64,000 nucleotides of DNA from Allium sativum (lineage: Eukaryota > Streptophyta > Magnoliopsida > Asparagales > Amaryllidaceae). The notes under the pieces are model-generated. The model did no database searches. It saw nothing but the letters and a program-made list of their open reading frames with translations, and was not told where the DNA came from. Location: the NCBI GenBank assembly GCA_030737875.1, contig CM060922.1, forward strand, positions 226,903,835-226,967,834. Direction: 5' to 3'. Shown piece after piece: positions 44,919 to 58,700 of the stretch. Positions within the stretch are counted from its first letter, which is position 1. Each line of letters opens with the position of its first letter. Position numbers and translations under genes: made by a program.

Positions 44919-45977
44919 GATGAGTTGTCAGATGTGCCCGTGGTTGGCCAATATCCGGACGTCTTCGAGGAGGTGACCGGGCTTCCACCACACCGAGAGA
45001 TTGAGTTCCGTATTGATTAAGTGAAAGATGCCAGACCTATAGTGATGCCACTTCGTCGTATGGCACCAAGGGAGCAGCGAGAGCTCGAGGTGCAAGTCAG
45101 CAATCTTTTGAAGAAGGGATTTATTAGAAGAAGTGTCTCCGAGTGGGGAGCACCAGTTGTGTTTGCCACTAAGGAAGATGGTTCCCTTCGTTTGTGTGTG
45201 GACTATCGCGAGTTGAATAAGGTAACGAGGAAGAATAAGTATCCTCTACCGCAGATAGATGATTTGTTTGATCAACTGGAAGGAGCAAGAGTGTTCTCCC
45301 AGTTGGACCTTGCGACAGGATTTCATCAGCTCCGAGTGGCGGATGAGAGTGTTCCGAAAACGGCATTTAGGATGCCGTCTGGATTTTATGAGTGGTTGGT
45401 CATGCCATTTGGGTTGACCAATGCACCAGCCTATTTTATGGATCTTATGAATCGAGTATTCAGAGATCAGTTGAATAAGTTTGTTCTTGTGTTCGTGGAT
45501 GATATCCTTGTTTACTCGAGGACAGAGGAGGAACACAAGGGACACTTGAGGAGAGTGATGGAGGTGTTGAGGAAACACCAATTGAAAGCGAAATTCTCTA
45601 AGTGTCATTTTTGGAGAAGGGAAGTGAGATTCTTGGGTCATGTTGTTTCAGAGAGTGGTATTGCCATGGACCCTGCAAAGGTGGCTAAGTTACAGGATTG
45701 GCCTACGCCCAAGAATGCAACAGATGTAAGAAGTTTCTTGGGGTTAGCGGGATATTATCGTAATTTTATCCAGGACTTCTCCAAGATAGCAGCACCGTTG
45801 ACTCAGTTGACTAAGAAGAATCATTCCTTCGTTTGGGACGGAGTGTGTGAGAATGCATTCAAGAGTCTAAAAGAGAAGTTGACGCGTGAACCAGTGTTAG
45901 TCATTCCTAAAGGGAATGAAGAGATGATGGTATACACGGATGCTTGTGGTACTGGACTTGGTGCTGTGTTGATGTAA
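44919..45977 (+). pseudogene. pol (RT): Element C reverse transcriptase
   Basis: Same frame as gag, with stops at 44916-44918 (TAG), 45018-45020 (TAA) and 45975-45977 (TAA). RT motifs are intact: [62 protein letters not shown] and the catalytic FVDDILVYS near 45494. The thumb and connection ([19 protein letters not shown]) and the start of RNase H ([16 protein letters not shown]) follow. Unlike element T's RT, the catalytic Asp pair is kept. Confidence 0.93.
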
Positions 45978-46553
45978 GGAGGTAGGGTTGTAGCTTATGC
46001 TAGTCGACAGCTAAAGCCGCATGAGAAGAAGTATCCTACCCATGATTTGGAATTAGCAGCGATCGTGTTTGCGCGGAAGATGTGGAGACATTATCTCTTG
46101 GGAGAAAGATTTGAGTTGCTCACTGATCATAAATCGTTAAAGTATCTCTTCTCCCAGAAAGATCTGAATCTCCGTCAGCAGAGATGGTTAGAGTTCTTGG
46201 CTTCGTATGATTTTGATATCGCATACACACCTGGGAAAGGTAATGCGGTAGCCGATGCCTTGAGTTGGAGACATGCCAGCTTAGGGGCAATGTTTATTGA
46301 ATGGAAGCAACTGGAGTATATCACGGGGTTTGATTTCAGACCAAAGTGCGAATTGGATCCAGTCATGCTAGCTAGTTTAGCGATCAGACCCACTTTGATA
46401 GAGCGGATTGGTTCCAACCAGAGGGACGATCCTAATCTATTGGAAATCATATCCAAGTTAGAGACGAACATCGACGGTGAGGAGATGAATTTGTATGGGC
46501 TTGATCGAGATGGATGGCTTAGAAAGAATGGAAGACTAGTTGTACCCAAGTGA
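45978..46553 (+). pseudogene. pol (RNH): Element C RNase H and linker
   Basis: Continues the RT frame after one TAA. RNase H residues are seen in [19 protein letters not shown] (Glu), [14 protein letters not shown] (Asp) and NAVADALSW (Asp), where the family usually ends ALSRR. A linker of about 80 residues leads to VVPK and a TGA at 46551-46553, where the frame shifts by one base; integrase continues from 46550 in another frame. Confidence 0.9.
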
Positions 46554-47611
46554 ATGGTTTGAGAGATGAAGTACTTAAAGAATGTCATCACTCAAAACTG
46601 ACTATACACCCCGGTGGTAATAAGATGTATCGAGACATGAAGCAGACTTACTACTGGGAAGGGATGAAAAGAGACGTTGGGAAGTTTATATCCAAATGCA
46701 TGAATTGCTAGCTAGTTAAAGCCGAGCAAAAGAAGCCTAGTGGGTTGTTGCAACCATTAGAAATTCCCGAATGGAAATGGGAGCAAGTCTCGATGGATTT
46801 CATCGATGGTTTACCAAGGACTAGATCAGGATATGATAGCATTTGGGTAGTTGTGGATCGATTGACTAAGAGTGCAAGATTTATACCAGTCAAATCGACC
46901 AGAGCGGCAGCCAAGTTGGCAGAGTTGCATATGAAGTGGGTAGTGAGATTTCATGGAGTACCTAAAATCATTGTGAGTGACCGAGACCCGTTGTTCACTA
47001 GTGGGTTTTGGAAGAGCTTACAAGAGGCTCTAGGGTCAGAACTACATCTCATTACCGCATATCATCCGCGGACCGACGGTCAGACAGAGAGGGTGAATCG
47101 TATATTGGAAGATCTCTTGAGAGCTTGTATATTGGATTTTGGTGGATCATGGGATGACCATTTGCATCTAGTAGAGTTTGCATATAATAATAGCTACCAA
47201 TCCAGTATCGGTATGGCTCCATATGAAGCTTTGTACGGAAGACCGTGCAACTCACCATCATGTTGGACAGAGACTGGCGAGAAGTTTATGCTTGGACCAG
47301 ATGTGGTGAGGGAAACTTTGGATAAGATTAAGATCATTCAACGACGAATGAAAGCTGCCCAAGATAGGCAGAAGAGTTATGCTGATAAGAGGAGAAGAGA
47401 CTTGAAATTCTCCGTTGGTGACTTGGTGTTTGTCAAGATTTCTCCGTTAAAGAGCGTGATTCGATTTGGCAGGAGAGGCAAATTGGCACCAAGATTTATT
47501 GGCCCATTCCCTGTTCTTGAACTAGTCGGGAATTTGGCGTATAGAGTTGGCTTACCAGAGAAGATGGCGGGAGTTCACAATGTATTTCATGTTTCCCAAT
47601 TAAGGAATTAA
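46554..47611 (+). pseudogene. pol (INT): Element C integrase
   Basis: The zinc domain (ECHHSKL, HPGGNKMYRDM, KCMNC) is read in the new frame and is cut by a TAG right after CMNC (about 46712), where the family has Gln, a CAG-to-TAG type change. The catalytic core then runs open from 46745: SMDFIDGLPRT (first Asp), VSDRDPLFTSGFW (second Asp), DGQTERVNRILED (Glu). The C-terminal part follows (VGDLVFVKISPLK, RFIGPFPVLELVG, NVFHVSQLRN). A frameshift at about 47605 separates the chromodomain. Confidence 0.93.
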
Positions 47612-47843
47612 GTTCGTTCACGACTCAGATGTGACTATTTCACCTGATCAGTTAAAGGACTTCGAAGTAGAACCCGAGGCGGTTGGGAACCGCAAGCCGA
47701 TTCGTATTGTGGGGCACGATACGAAGCAACTTCGAAGGAAGGCGGTGAAGCTAGTCAACGTTCAGTGGGGCGAGAACGAGAATGACTGTACTTGGGAGAC
47801 AGAGGAGAGCATTAGGAAGGCGTATCCAGAACTCTTTGCCTAG
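47604..47843 (+). pseudogene. pol (CHD): Element C integrase tail with chromodomain
   Basis: After a one-base frameshift the tail reads FVHDSDVTISPDQL, then a chromodomain-like end (KLVNVQWGENENDCTWETEESIRKAYPELF), with the aromatic and acidic residues of the canonical V-x-W and TWE-x-E motif. The chromodomain of such elements tethers integration to heterochromatin marks, which fits this TE-rich locus. Terminator TAG at 47841-47843. Confidence 0.9.
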
Positions 47844-47958
47844 TAAGACTTACATCGTAATTTAGTTATTCCGCATGCTAGGATAGACTTGTTTTGCATA
47901 TTTGATTGTTGTTTTATGATTGATAGGCATGTAGGACCCTTTGTGTGTTTTAGTTAGG
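47844..47958 (+). other. Element C 3' untranslated region
   Basis: Short T-rich non-coding stretch between the chromodomain stop and the conserved palindrome. Confidence 0.7.
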
Positions 47959-47994
47959 GAATTTCGGGGGCGAAATTTCTTAAGGAGGGGAGAA
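47959..47994 (+). other. Element C polypurine tract and conserved palindrome
   Basis: GAATTTCGGGGGCGAAATTTC then TTAAGGAGGGGAGAA directly before TGTAACAACCC. It matches the same block in elements A and B. Confidence 0.95.
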
Positions 47995-50685
47995 TGTAAC
48001 AACCCGCATTCTACGCATCAAAGGATCGTAGAATATTTATTTCTTTACCATATGAAGTCGTATGGTCATGTAACTTTGGGAAACATCCATTAGAGTGATT
48101 TCCCATGCTTATGATTTTTGTCGATTTTTAAACGACCATTTTGCCCCTAGTTGGTACTGTTTTGGCCATAACTTTTGATTGGAAAGGAATTTTGACCTAA
48201 AACCACTTCCATTAGATTCGTTTGATGGTTTACCTTTTTGTAGAGTGGTCATAATAGCCAAACGGACTTACCGTTTGGGAGATATGGCTGAATTAAGGTT
48301 TGGAAGGTGAAAAACTGCTTAACCGGGCCAAATAGGGTGATTAGTGAATGGGCCCATAACCCATTTCGGGATTAGGGTTATGGGGAGGCTGAAATGAGTT
48401 AGAGAATCATTCTATTTCAGTTTTCTAGCCTCCACTTATCTCCAAGAAACCCTAAAAATGGCCTCCAACCTCTATATCACCTCCAAATTATCTTTTAATC
48501 AAGGATTTAGCTTAGCAACATCTAATCAAGGGAGATTAGCACCACATCAACATTGGAGCTGCTGTTTAGCATTGGGATTTGCATCAAATCAGAGATTTAT
48601 TTCAGATCTTAGTTTATTTGTGGCTAAGGTGAGTGATTTGCATAGGTTTGCACTAATTATGGCTAATTAAGGGTAACTAGTGTTAGTTAGCGAATTTAAA
48701 CGTGATAAAATTCTGGAAAAATGTTCATAAATTCTTACTTGGTGTTTTAGACCTCTGATATGAATTTGGGTTAATTTGGTTAAGTTTTGCTAATCCTATC
48801 ATTAGCTTCACCTAAACATGCTTAAGGGGAAATATGGGGTTTTGGGTATGTTTGATCCATTTTAACCTATCATATTGATGTTTTGATGTTTGTGGTTGAT
48901 TATGCATGTTGCTATGACTGTATGATATGCTTTGTGATTGATTTCAATAGTTAGAATGGTCGAAAACGTCGTCGAATGGCGTAAACACTTGCTGGAAAAG
49001 CTTCAGGAAACAGTGCAGGTTTCGGATCGGATCGGATATGGTGGCTCGGATCGGATAAGTTGAACTGGGTAAGGGATTCGATCGGATCGGAACCTGACAC
49101 TTGAGAGAACTGGAAAAAAGGAAGGCCACGCTAATTGAACTAGGATCGGATCGGATAAAGAAGGAGGGATCGGATCGGAGCACGTGAAGAACGAGGGAGC
49201 GGATCGGAGCGGAAGCACGAACTGGAAGGGAGATGGCACCCGACCCGACCCGAAGTGGGACACCCGACCCGAACCGATGCAATGCTGGGAACCCGAACCG
49301 AACCACTACAGGGGAGGACAACACACAGAACCGACTCAACGTAAGCACCCGAGTCGAACCGATAGCTTGAAGGGAACCCAACACGACCCAGTATTGACCA
49401 ATAACCCGAGATGCAAAGGTAGTCCAATATGGGAAGTTGGAGCTCAGGATCCAATTGGGAACCGATGAGTTCACTTCATGGTTGGGCTTTGCTGCGGGAC
49501 GTGTGCTAAGGAGTTGTCGACGTTCATAACTTCGATTCACCACTAAAAATGGATGATGGGCCACTTATCAGTGCAGTATTACGACTCGAGGGGCAAGGTG
49601 ATGGTAGCAAGACTACGTTATCAGTGCAGTAGAGTCATTACGACTCGAGGGACAAGGTGATGCGTAGTAAGACTATGAGCCAGCGCAGATGGGGTGAATA
49701 ACTCCATGGGGCAAGTGGACATAGTAAAGGATTGGTAAGACTACGAGCCAGTGCAGATGGGGTGAATAACTCCATGGGGCAAGCGGACATAGTATGGATT
49801 GGTAAGGCTATGAGCCAACGCAGATGGGGTGAATAACTCCATGGGGCAAGTGGACATAGCGAAGGATCAGTGGCTACGTTATCAGTGCAATGAAGCCATT
49901 TATGACTTCATGGGCAAAGTGATCGTAGCAAGGATGGGTGATCGAAGTGGTGAATATCGTATGCTTTACGCACTGAGTGAGAGATGTGAGGATGGTTGCT
50001 ATGCTTGATTGTTTGCCATCACTATGACATGCACACCCCCACCTCCGTATCTTTACGCCATTTGATATGACACCTTAGAGTGTTGTATAGTATGTAGTGC
50101 TAACTCTTTGGTTGCAGGTCCAGGTTCAGGTATGTTTTAGTCTACCTGTTATTGTTCACTTTAGATGCTTATCGCTCATACCAGGCTTTATGTCTGACCC
50201 AGAGTTTTATGTCTCCTCTTATTACTCTGGGTGCTCACACGAGCAGACTAGAGACAGGTTAGCTGGTGATGCACAAGTAGCTGATTCGGAGGCGGGCAGG
50301 AGGCTTCCACGTATGATATATATATATATTATCCCTATGTCGTTGGTGGTCGCTACTTGGGCATTAGTAGTGTACCTCCTTTATCTTGCTTTTGCTTTGA
50401 GACAGTTTGAAAAGTTGAAATAATGTTTAACTTTGGATCATTAGCTGTACTTACATTTTCCGCTGCTATTTTAGATGTTTCAGCTTATGCACTATCTCAC
50501 CTGTTTTATGTCAAGTATGTTACTATTATATTTTATTCTATGCGCTGTGAGACATTCTACAGGTTCCTTGACTAGTTAATTTCCTTCTTCCCTTTTTCCT
50601 TCTGACGACCCGTTCCGTGCTAACTGGACATGTGTACAGCGCATTTTTGGAGTAAATGTCGGTTGGTGTGGGGCGGGCCGTCACA
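47995..50685 (+). repeat. Element C 3' LTR
   Basis: Collinear with 40555-43266. Carries the same small ORF (48458-48670), cggatcgga-rich block (49020-49400) and tandem array. The first repeat unit near 49567 has lost 6 bp. Ends gggccgtcaca, then CCATA. Confidence 0.95.
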
Positions 50686-50690
50686 CCATA
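50686..50690. repeat. Target-site duplication of element C (right copy)
   Basis: CCATA, as at 40550-40554. Confidence 0.95.
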
Positions 50691-51703
50691 TGTTTACTTG
50701 AAGTTTGTAATGTGTTCACATTTGCTTTGTTAATATATAAGTTTTGCTGATTTTTCCTTGGCTTAGTGTCTCTTTATTTACTACCAGATATTAGATGCTA
50801 ACATAGTTTTTATTTTTTGCCTCATAACTATTTATTTCCTGTTGCAAATACTATTTGTTTCATAGAACAAATCTTATAAGTTTGATTGTCAACAGTATTC
50901 ATTCTTACGTGTATTTCTACTTCCCTGTTGTATACAGTCTATTTCCTTGTTGTATGCGGCTTAGTTAGTGACATATGTTTTGTCAATTTGATTTGTCACT
51001 CATACATTTGGGGAACACAATGTTCACCATATGGTGGTTGTATACAGTTCATGTATCACTTGTTTACAATTCTATACGAAGGCCCAAGCGTTAAGTAGTT
51101 GTATATATACATACAAATAAGATCTGTAAATATATAAATAGTTTATAAAGAAAATACATCAATAAATTATTAAATAAATACCGAAGCTATTAAATTCAAA
51201 AATAAATAAATTAATATTGACATATATGCCTGACTAGAATAGTATCTTACTTCAGATCAATATCGAATTATAACTCACTATCAAAAATTTCAAGTTAACC
51301 AAAATCTAAAATGTATAGAAAACGTTATTAAATTTATAAAATAAACGTTATCGTTTATTAACGATTTCCATAGTGACTATTTGAAAATTTAAATTGGACA
51401 TAACTAACAACCTATAAACTGAAATCCCGATTTTTCTCTTTTATTAGAAAATTATAACCAAATAGATTTAAACATTTCTCGTTTCACGAAATTCCAACTT
51501 ATATCGCATCCTGTATACTCAATCGAAGTTCAAAACTGAATATTACGAACTGCAACGCCATTACGAGATCGTTTATAATTAAATATAAATTATAACGTTT
51601 AAACTTCGAATTAAATATTAAAAATCCATAAATATTCCAATTAAAATATTTAAAACGAAATTAAATATTCAAATTAAAATGACCGAAAATCTGGGTCGTT
51701 ACA
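50691..51703 (-). mobile_element. Element A 3' LTR, segment 3 of 3
   Basis: Collinear with about 58191-59204 of the right LTR, ending ctgggtcgttaca at 51703. AT-rich, no gene. Confidence 0.95.
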
Positions 51704-51740
51704 TTCTTCCCCCCTTAAAATAATTTCATCCCCGAAATTG
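51704..51740 (-). other. Element A polypurine tract and conserved palindrome
   Basis: On the minus strand: AATTTCGGGGATGAAATT, then ATTTTAAGGGGGGAAGAA directly before TGTAACGACCC. Same layout as in B and C; one palindrome base pair is changed (GAT for GAC). Confidence 0.92.
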
Positions 51741-52766
51741 CTAAGGTCAGAAAACATCGCAGTCGATTATATTTTCTAAATTCTATTTATTTAAATCAAA
51801 ACCCAAAATTATATTTTCACTAGGCGTACCTCATGCTACAGCTATCGAGTATATTTGCTCAACTTATTGTGATCTACTCATCCAAAATTTTATCCTCTTA
51901 GCTTTCTGACACCTGTATTCAACTCAATCCAACATGTAAGTGACCATTACCTGAAATTTTTAAATAATACTTCATTGGTCAACTCGTATAATTTTGCCAA
52001 TACCCAAGGTATCATTCAAAAAGGTATATGCAAATTAGATTTAAGTCTCCCAGTTTTATTTCATGAGTAATTCCATTCAAATTTCATTATACTGGAACTT
52101 AGTTTCAATCTATTCAACTTTTCATTAGGTTATCGATGAATTTATCTCAACCAATCTAATACCCAAATAACAGACAATACATAATCATTTCAACCAACCA
52201 TTCGATTTATATTAAATCCCATTAATATTTAACATTAATATTTACCTCACAATTTTAAGTCTCATTTCACGTCCAATTACCAATTTGATTTTCAATCATT
52301 TCATTTTATAATCCCAATTCAGATTCTATTTCAAACACCATCACTTTAATTTATTCTGTTTTAACATATCTTATATTCTGATTTCAATTTCATACAAAAA
52401 TTCCCTTTCACACTATATATGTGAAATTTTGGTTATATTAACCATTCAAATTGAAATTTCCATTTGAATTCCACTTAAATCAAACAAACCACAATATCTC
52501 AATAATTTAATAAAATTATTTCTTTTATATACAAAATATGATTTGGGTAAAATTATTTCATTTACCCTATTAACAAAACAATATTGTGTACATCCCCAGT
52601 CCAATGTTTCTCAAAACTTGAACCAATCAACAACACAATACAAAATATTTTTATATAAAATTTACAAATACGTTCTCATATATAAACAATCAACTCGATC
52701 TAGGGTATTACTAACCCTATCTCTACCGAGTCATGCCACAGAGCCAAGGTTATTACTAAACCAATA
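51741..52766 (-). other. Element A interior, non-coding
   Basis: About 1.0 kb of AT-rich sequence with no gag or pol trace. The longest frame (52543-52767, plus strand) is opposite to the element and matches nothing. With 6.4-kb LTRs the interior is only about 8 percent of the element. Confidence 0.8.
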
Positions 52767-52778
52767 GCTCTGATACCA
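52767..52778 (-). other. Element A primer-binding site (tRNA-iMet)
   Basis: Minus-strand TGGTATCAGAGC, one base inside the LTR edge at 52780. Fixes element A as minus-strand and the right LTR as its 5' LTR. Confidence 0.95.
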
Positions 52779-52779
52779 C

Positions 52780-55700
52780 TGTAACGACCCGATAGGGATT
52801 CGACGCCCGAATTCCGACAATAATACATAACCCTTTATTACCTGCCAAAACTCAAGTATTGAAAACCACCAGATAGTTATTAGAAAGAATTTAGAGGGTG
52901 AGATAAGAAAGAAAGAAACAATAGAATTGAAGAAGAAGATCCAACATGACATAGAGTCTTATATCGCAGCGGAACAAAATATAATACAGAAATAAATCTT
53001 TATTGAGAGCTTGAAAATATACTTACAATCATCAGAGTACATCACACATCTGGATAGTTATAATAATCTGTCCTCATATACAACACACAGCTGAATATAC
53101 TAGATAAGATCATACGTCTGAACTCCTCCAACCCGTCTTCTGAACTTCGTATTATCCAATAACCTGAACCTGTATAACCTGGTCTAACCCGAGCATTACA
53201 AACACCGGGTCAGTCTAGTGAACCAGAATGAGAAAATCTCGCAAAGGTTATATAACAGCCATCTTGATTTTAAAGTTCAAAAATCCTTTTGAAAGAAAAG
53301 GATAACAGTAAGACCATCCCACACATAAATACGGACGATTTTTACCTTACTATAACCCAAAATAGTTTTGAAACCATATCTTGTCTGATATTATAATAGT
53401 GTCTAAATACAAATAAATAGAATCTAGCAGAACGCTTGCATCTCACGCTCCATATATATAGTATACAAACAAAACCGCGGGCGCTTATTGGTGAATGGAT
53501 TCCGACTATGACAAGGTATGGAACCACCTGCCGATAGTGTATGTCTAGAGGCAAATACACTGGGTTCAATAATAACGTCTTGAAACCCGGCCCACACATG
53601 ACCGACCACTCATTTCGCTTGAGTGTATCGAACGTATATCACCAGCGATTGGGTGCGACCCACCGTTTCCCGAAAAGGGACAGCATCGATAGATTAAAGA
53701 AGCAAAAGGAATTCCTCTAGATAGGCGATTATACACCCTAATGGGAGCGACCCACATAGCCATGCTGCCTGCTCGTTTTTTGTCATTTCCCGGTTGATGA
53801 GGCTTGCGGTTTGAATTATCTCTTAGAACATTTGGCCCCCATTCATTTTGAATGCCACATCGTCAAATCCACCAGATATCACAAATTGACGTCCATAAAA
53901 ATACTCTAGTTGGGAGCTAACCAACTATGATACGTTTGAAGAAATCAACGTACGTGGTCCTTTGGAAATACTTTGTCAGACACTCGTCCATACAAGTCAT
54001 CCAGGAACATGATGAACCGAAGGTACCCTCCTATCGCATCCTAGGAATCACCCTATGGATCAGTAGCGAGAAGTCCTTGCAATCCATAGATTTCAACCAC
54101 GACCGAGTTACCATCAAAATATCTCTGGTTGCAACATCAGAGAAATTTATCAAGTAGCCCTTCCGCTTATGAAGATCCACAGTCTTCAACTACTCTATCT
54201 TTAATCAACATCCTTTCCTATTTGTTGGTTCGGAATGGTTTTCGAATATAAATTCGATCCCGGACTTTCTGTACCAACAGCGTATTGGGCATGATTTTGA
54301 TAGTCGGTTATTTAACTATCAAAATAAACAGTCATAGAAACAAGAATAAATCCATTGGTTTATTGCACAGCGTCACTTGGCCGTTAAAATAATAATATAG
54401 TTGTAGTACCAAAGATAATATATATTTCTATATATATATATATATATTCTCGAATCATTTTAAAAATACTTAAAAGAAATACTTAAAACCTTATCCAATT
54501 TCTCGTTATTGTCCTTTAAAACATTTTCCACCACATTTCTTACCATCTAAGATTTCGAGATCAATTTACTTACCATGGTAAACGTTCATTACAAAATCCC
54601 TTTCATTCCGTTACTACGGAAATATCATATAATATCCTCTCGTCCTCTTCATTCCCTTATATTTCGGAATCCCATCATATATGTATCTAGATTCTTCACA
54701 TAACGTTTCACTATTATTTTCCCAAAATAATTTGCTTTAACATCTCCAATATCACGACTCATACCATCCTTCGACAATCCCGAAGTCCTTCAAGTTGGGG
54801 TATTTTAGTTACCTCTCAGACCTTGATCAACAACGTTCTTATCATAAGATAAATATGAATTGTAATTCAAAAACTCATATTCATTTTAACACCACTTCAC
54901 TATTTATACACACTAACCTTTTTAGCCTTTAAATCCTTTAAACTATTTGTCCTATTATCTGGGTTTATTATTTCAAATCCTACTACTCAGCATTTTTCTA
55001 AATCCAATTATGGAAATCCCTTTTATAATTCTTTAAATTATTTCATTTGGAAATCTCACTTCAATCTTATCCATTACACTTAACATTAACTTACAACTTA
55101 ACGCTCTAACGCCCCATCTCCTTATTCACAACTCGTTCACATCTCTTGTTAAATACAAATCCCTTTCCATCTTGATTTCCTTTACTTAAAATATTAAGTA
55201 ACATTTATTTTAAGTTCACCGTAATCGCTTAAATCACTTCATAACTTTCTTTACTAAATGCGGTTTAAATATAAACCGTTCATAAACTTCCTTTGAAACT
55301 CAACTACATTCCATTTCTAACTTCCATCATTTACTTAAATGGACTTCATTTAAGTAATAAAGATTTTAATTTACTTAATCATTAACTGGAATTAAATTCC
55401 TTTTTGAAATCTCATTAAGTTAAACAACATTCGCAAATTTATTTCATTAGATTAATTGGCATAATCTAACCTAATAAAATAATCAATTTTCGTTAAAATA
55501 GTTGGGTTGGTCAATCGGAAAACATGATTAACCCATTAATCAACTCTAACTCGTCATTTCATTTTAAATTGATAAATAACATTTATAAGTCCCAAAAATC
55601 TCATTTGCTCCGATTATTATTAAATAAACAATAATCTATTTCTAAATAATCTTATTTTAATCCCGGTTATTAATCGTCATTAATTCCCGCCCACTTGCTC

Positions 55701-58700
55701 ATCAATCTTATTAAAATTATTCAGTAATTACGATGAAGCACGTGCTTCGCACACGGTAGATTTTGATATAAAAATGGTGGTCAAAACATATGATATGTAC
55801 ATGGTTTATTTTCTTTTATAAACTTCATTTAAAAATGATATATTTTAAAAATCCATATAAAAATAATTTCATAACTTTACTTCTGATGGTAAATCAAAAT
55901 AGTTTGTATTTGGCTATCTACTATAAATTTCTCTACCAATATCACCCATTGGTTAATTAACCAACAAATGTCGAATTTGGTTTTAACAATCAATAACCAA
56001 TTCAATAATCTAATCATATGGGTTCAACAGTTCATATAATGATCATATACAGATAAATACTCACTTCAACTGATAGCGGTCAAGCACCCAATTTAATCTA
56101 CATACATTTATATTATTATAAACGTAACCAACAAGGTAATTTACCTTGTTTGGAAATCATCGTTAAAAATAACGATGTTATTTCTTTTCAATTAAACAAC
56201 CGTTTAATTTAAATAGTTGATATAAAAATATTAAACATACATCAAACAACCATCAAACAACTAATAATTAGCAGCCGTAGCATATAGATAATAAACCCGA
56301 CTTATAATCATTATAAGTGGGGAACTGAGTGAGGTTAACTCACCTAGATCTGCGTTATATACACAGCCCGTTTCAGATGAATTCCAACTCGTTCTATTCA
56401 ACCCCATTCCATAACGTCGTGTTCGTAAATACGTTCCAATCTATCTTGAATCAACAATTTCTGGTAAAATATGGACACGTGGTAAATATTTAATTTTTAC
56501 TTTATTTTAAATAATTAATTAATTTAAATAGATAAATGAACAAATTACCGGGTTTTAAATATTATGGCCCTACTCTTTTATTCACCGCTCCGTCTGTCCT
56601 TCCTTTGTTCCAAATCATGACTGCAAATCCCAGAACCTAGCCAAAATGTTTTACACTCTGGCATGGTTTTAAAATATTTATATAATCAAATTTTAAATTT
56701 AATTTAGTTAACTTTGATTTCAAATAATTTGCACTAATTACTAGCGAATACCTTATCAGGCCATTTGCATTTGTTAATTGGAATTTGGTCCTCCTTGTAT
56801 TGTCAGCCCACTACCTTAAGGCCCAAACCATTCACGTTAAAATCCCTTTCCCCTTACAAGAACGCAGCCGCCTCTCTCTTTAATCCCCACTGTTCTTCTA
56901 TTTGACTTCGTCCAAATCAGTTTAACACTCTGCCAAAAGAAAATCCCAACGCCCCACTCCTCCTTTCTCCCTGAGATAATGTGCACCCACCGAGAAGAGC
57001 TCCGCCATGTCCTCTTTGAGTGCCAGCAGTTCCACTCTGCCTTGACTCCCCTTCGCTCCAGAAAACAACTTTATTTCCATCACCTTCCAGACGAGATCTG
57101 GTCCACTCCATCACCACGATCTCCGTTAAATCAGGTCAGTGTCTAGGTCTCGCTGTCCTTTACATTCTTTCTGTTTTTATACTTTGTGAATCCGTGTATA
57201 AATTGAGGGTTCTATGGAGTAGGAAAATCGGATTGGTTTACTACCATTTTGTTGTTAATCAGCATGACTTAATTGGGCAATTTCAGTCATACTGAAGAGT
57301 TGCGAAGTGGAAATTTAATTCAGTGGGTCATTTTTCGCTTGGGGAAACACTGCTAGGCAGTGGTATTTATAGGTGAAAGTATTTGAAGATAAGCACGACG
57401 TCTGGTCGTTTGGTCTGTGCGGCCATGTGCTTTCTCCTCACCTGGTAGTTGTTGTAACAGTCCATCGATTGGAGAAGACTAAGGTGAAAACGACATGAGG
57501 TTGATGGGTTGAGGCTTCAGCATTGTGTTGTCTTCTCCATAGGTCAGCTTGCTACCGAGAGGTATAGGTTAGGCCTATTGTTTGTACTAGTTGAGCGTTT
57601 TGCAAAGTGTTGTCACTCAAACCTTGCTACAGGAATCTGTAGGAGTACGCATAGATGTAATCTATGTTTTGAAAAGTGTTCTCATTGGTAATAGAGCTTG
57701 TAAATGTATCTTGGCAAATGATTTTGTACAAGGCGCATGGACGTGGAAAAACTGTTCCTATCTGGTTTTATATTTTGGCAAAAGATTTTGTACAAGGCGC
57801 ATGTATGCGAAGCACACCAGTACCAAAATTGGTGAATGTGTCTATGCAAAAGATTTTGTGTATGAACGTGAGGGGATATCATAATGTATTTTTTATTTTA
57901 TTTTATTTTATTTATTTATTTCTCTCTTTAATTCGGTATTCTCTTTGTAAATTGGTTGGATGGTTTCACTGTAACATAGCTGTGAGGCTATATGTAAGCT
58001 ATTGGATTGTAATATCCAGATGTGATGATTTGATTCCCATATTGGTAGAATAGTTATAGGTTTGTACTTTGAACAAATTTGTAATATAATTTGTTTTGTT
58101 ACCTTACTGAGTTGTTTTGTATAAGTTGACCATTATTGCTAAGCATAGTCATTCAATATTGATGGCAGAAAATTTATAGAATTACCATATGTTTACTTGA
58201 AGTTTGTAATATGTTCACATTTGCTTTGTTAATATATAAGTTTTGTTGATTTTTTCTTGGCTTAGTGTCTCTTTATTTACTACCAGATATTAGATGCTAA
58301 CATAGTTTTTATTTTCTGCCTCATAACTATTTATTTCCTGTTGCAAATACTATTTGTTTCATAGAACAAATCCTATAAGTTTGATTGCCAACAGTATTCA
58401 TTCTTATGTGTATTTCTACTTCCCTGTTGTATACAGTCTATTTCCTTGTTGTATGCGACTTAGTTAGTGACATATGTTTTGTCAATTTGATTTGTCACTC
58501 GTACATTTGGGGAACAAAATTTTCACCATATGGTGGTTGTATACAGCTCCGTATGTATCACTTGTTTACAATTCTATACGAAGGCCCAAGCGTTAAGTAG
58601 TTGTATATATACATACAAATAAGATCCGTAAATATATAAATAGTTTATAAAGAAAATACATCGATAATTATTAAATAAATACCAAAGCTATTAAATTCAA

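Larger units (their letters stand above)
40555..50685 (+). mobile_element. Element C: Tekay/Del-like chromovirus (Ty3/gypsy), complete but degenerate
   Basis: This 10.1-kb element has LTRs of 2712 and 2691 bp, a perfect CCATA duplication, an iMet primer site, gag with two zinc knuckles, protease, RT, RNase H, integrase, a C-terminal chromodomain and a G-rich polypurine tract. Long LTRs with internal tandem repeats and this gene order fit the Tekay (Del) clade. The coding frame has six in-frame stops and two frameshifts, so the copy is inactive, although the LTRs remain very similar. Confidence 0.95.
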
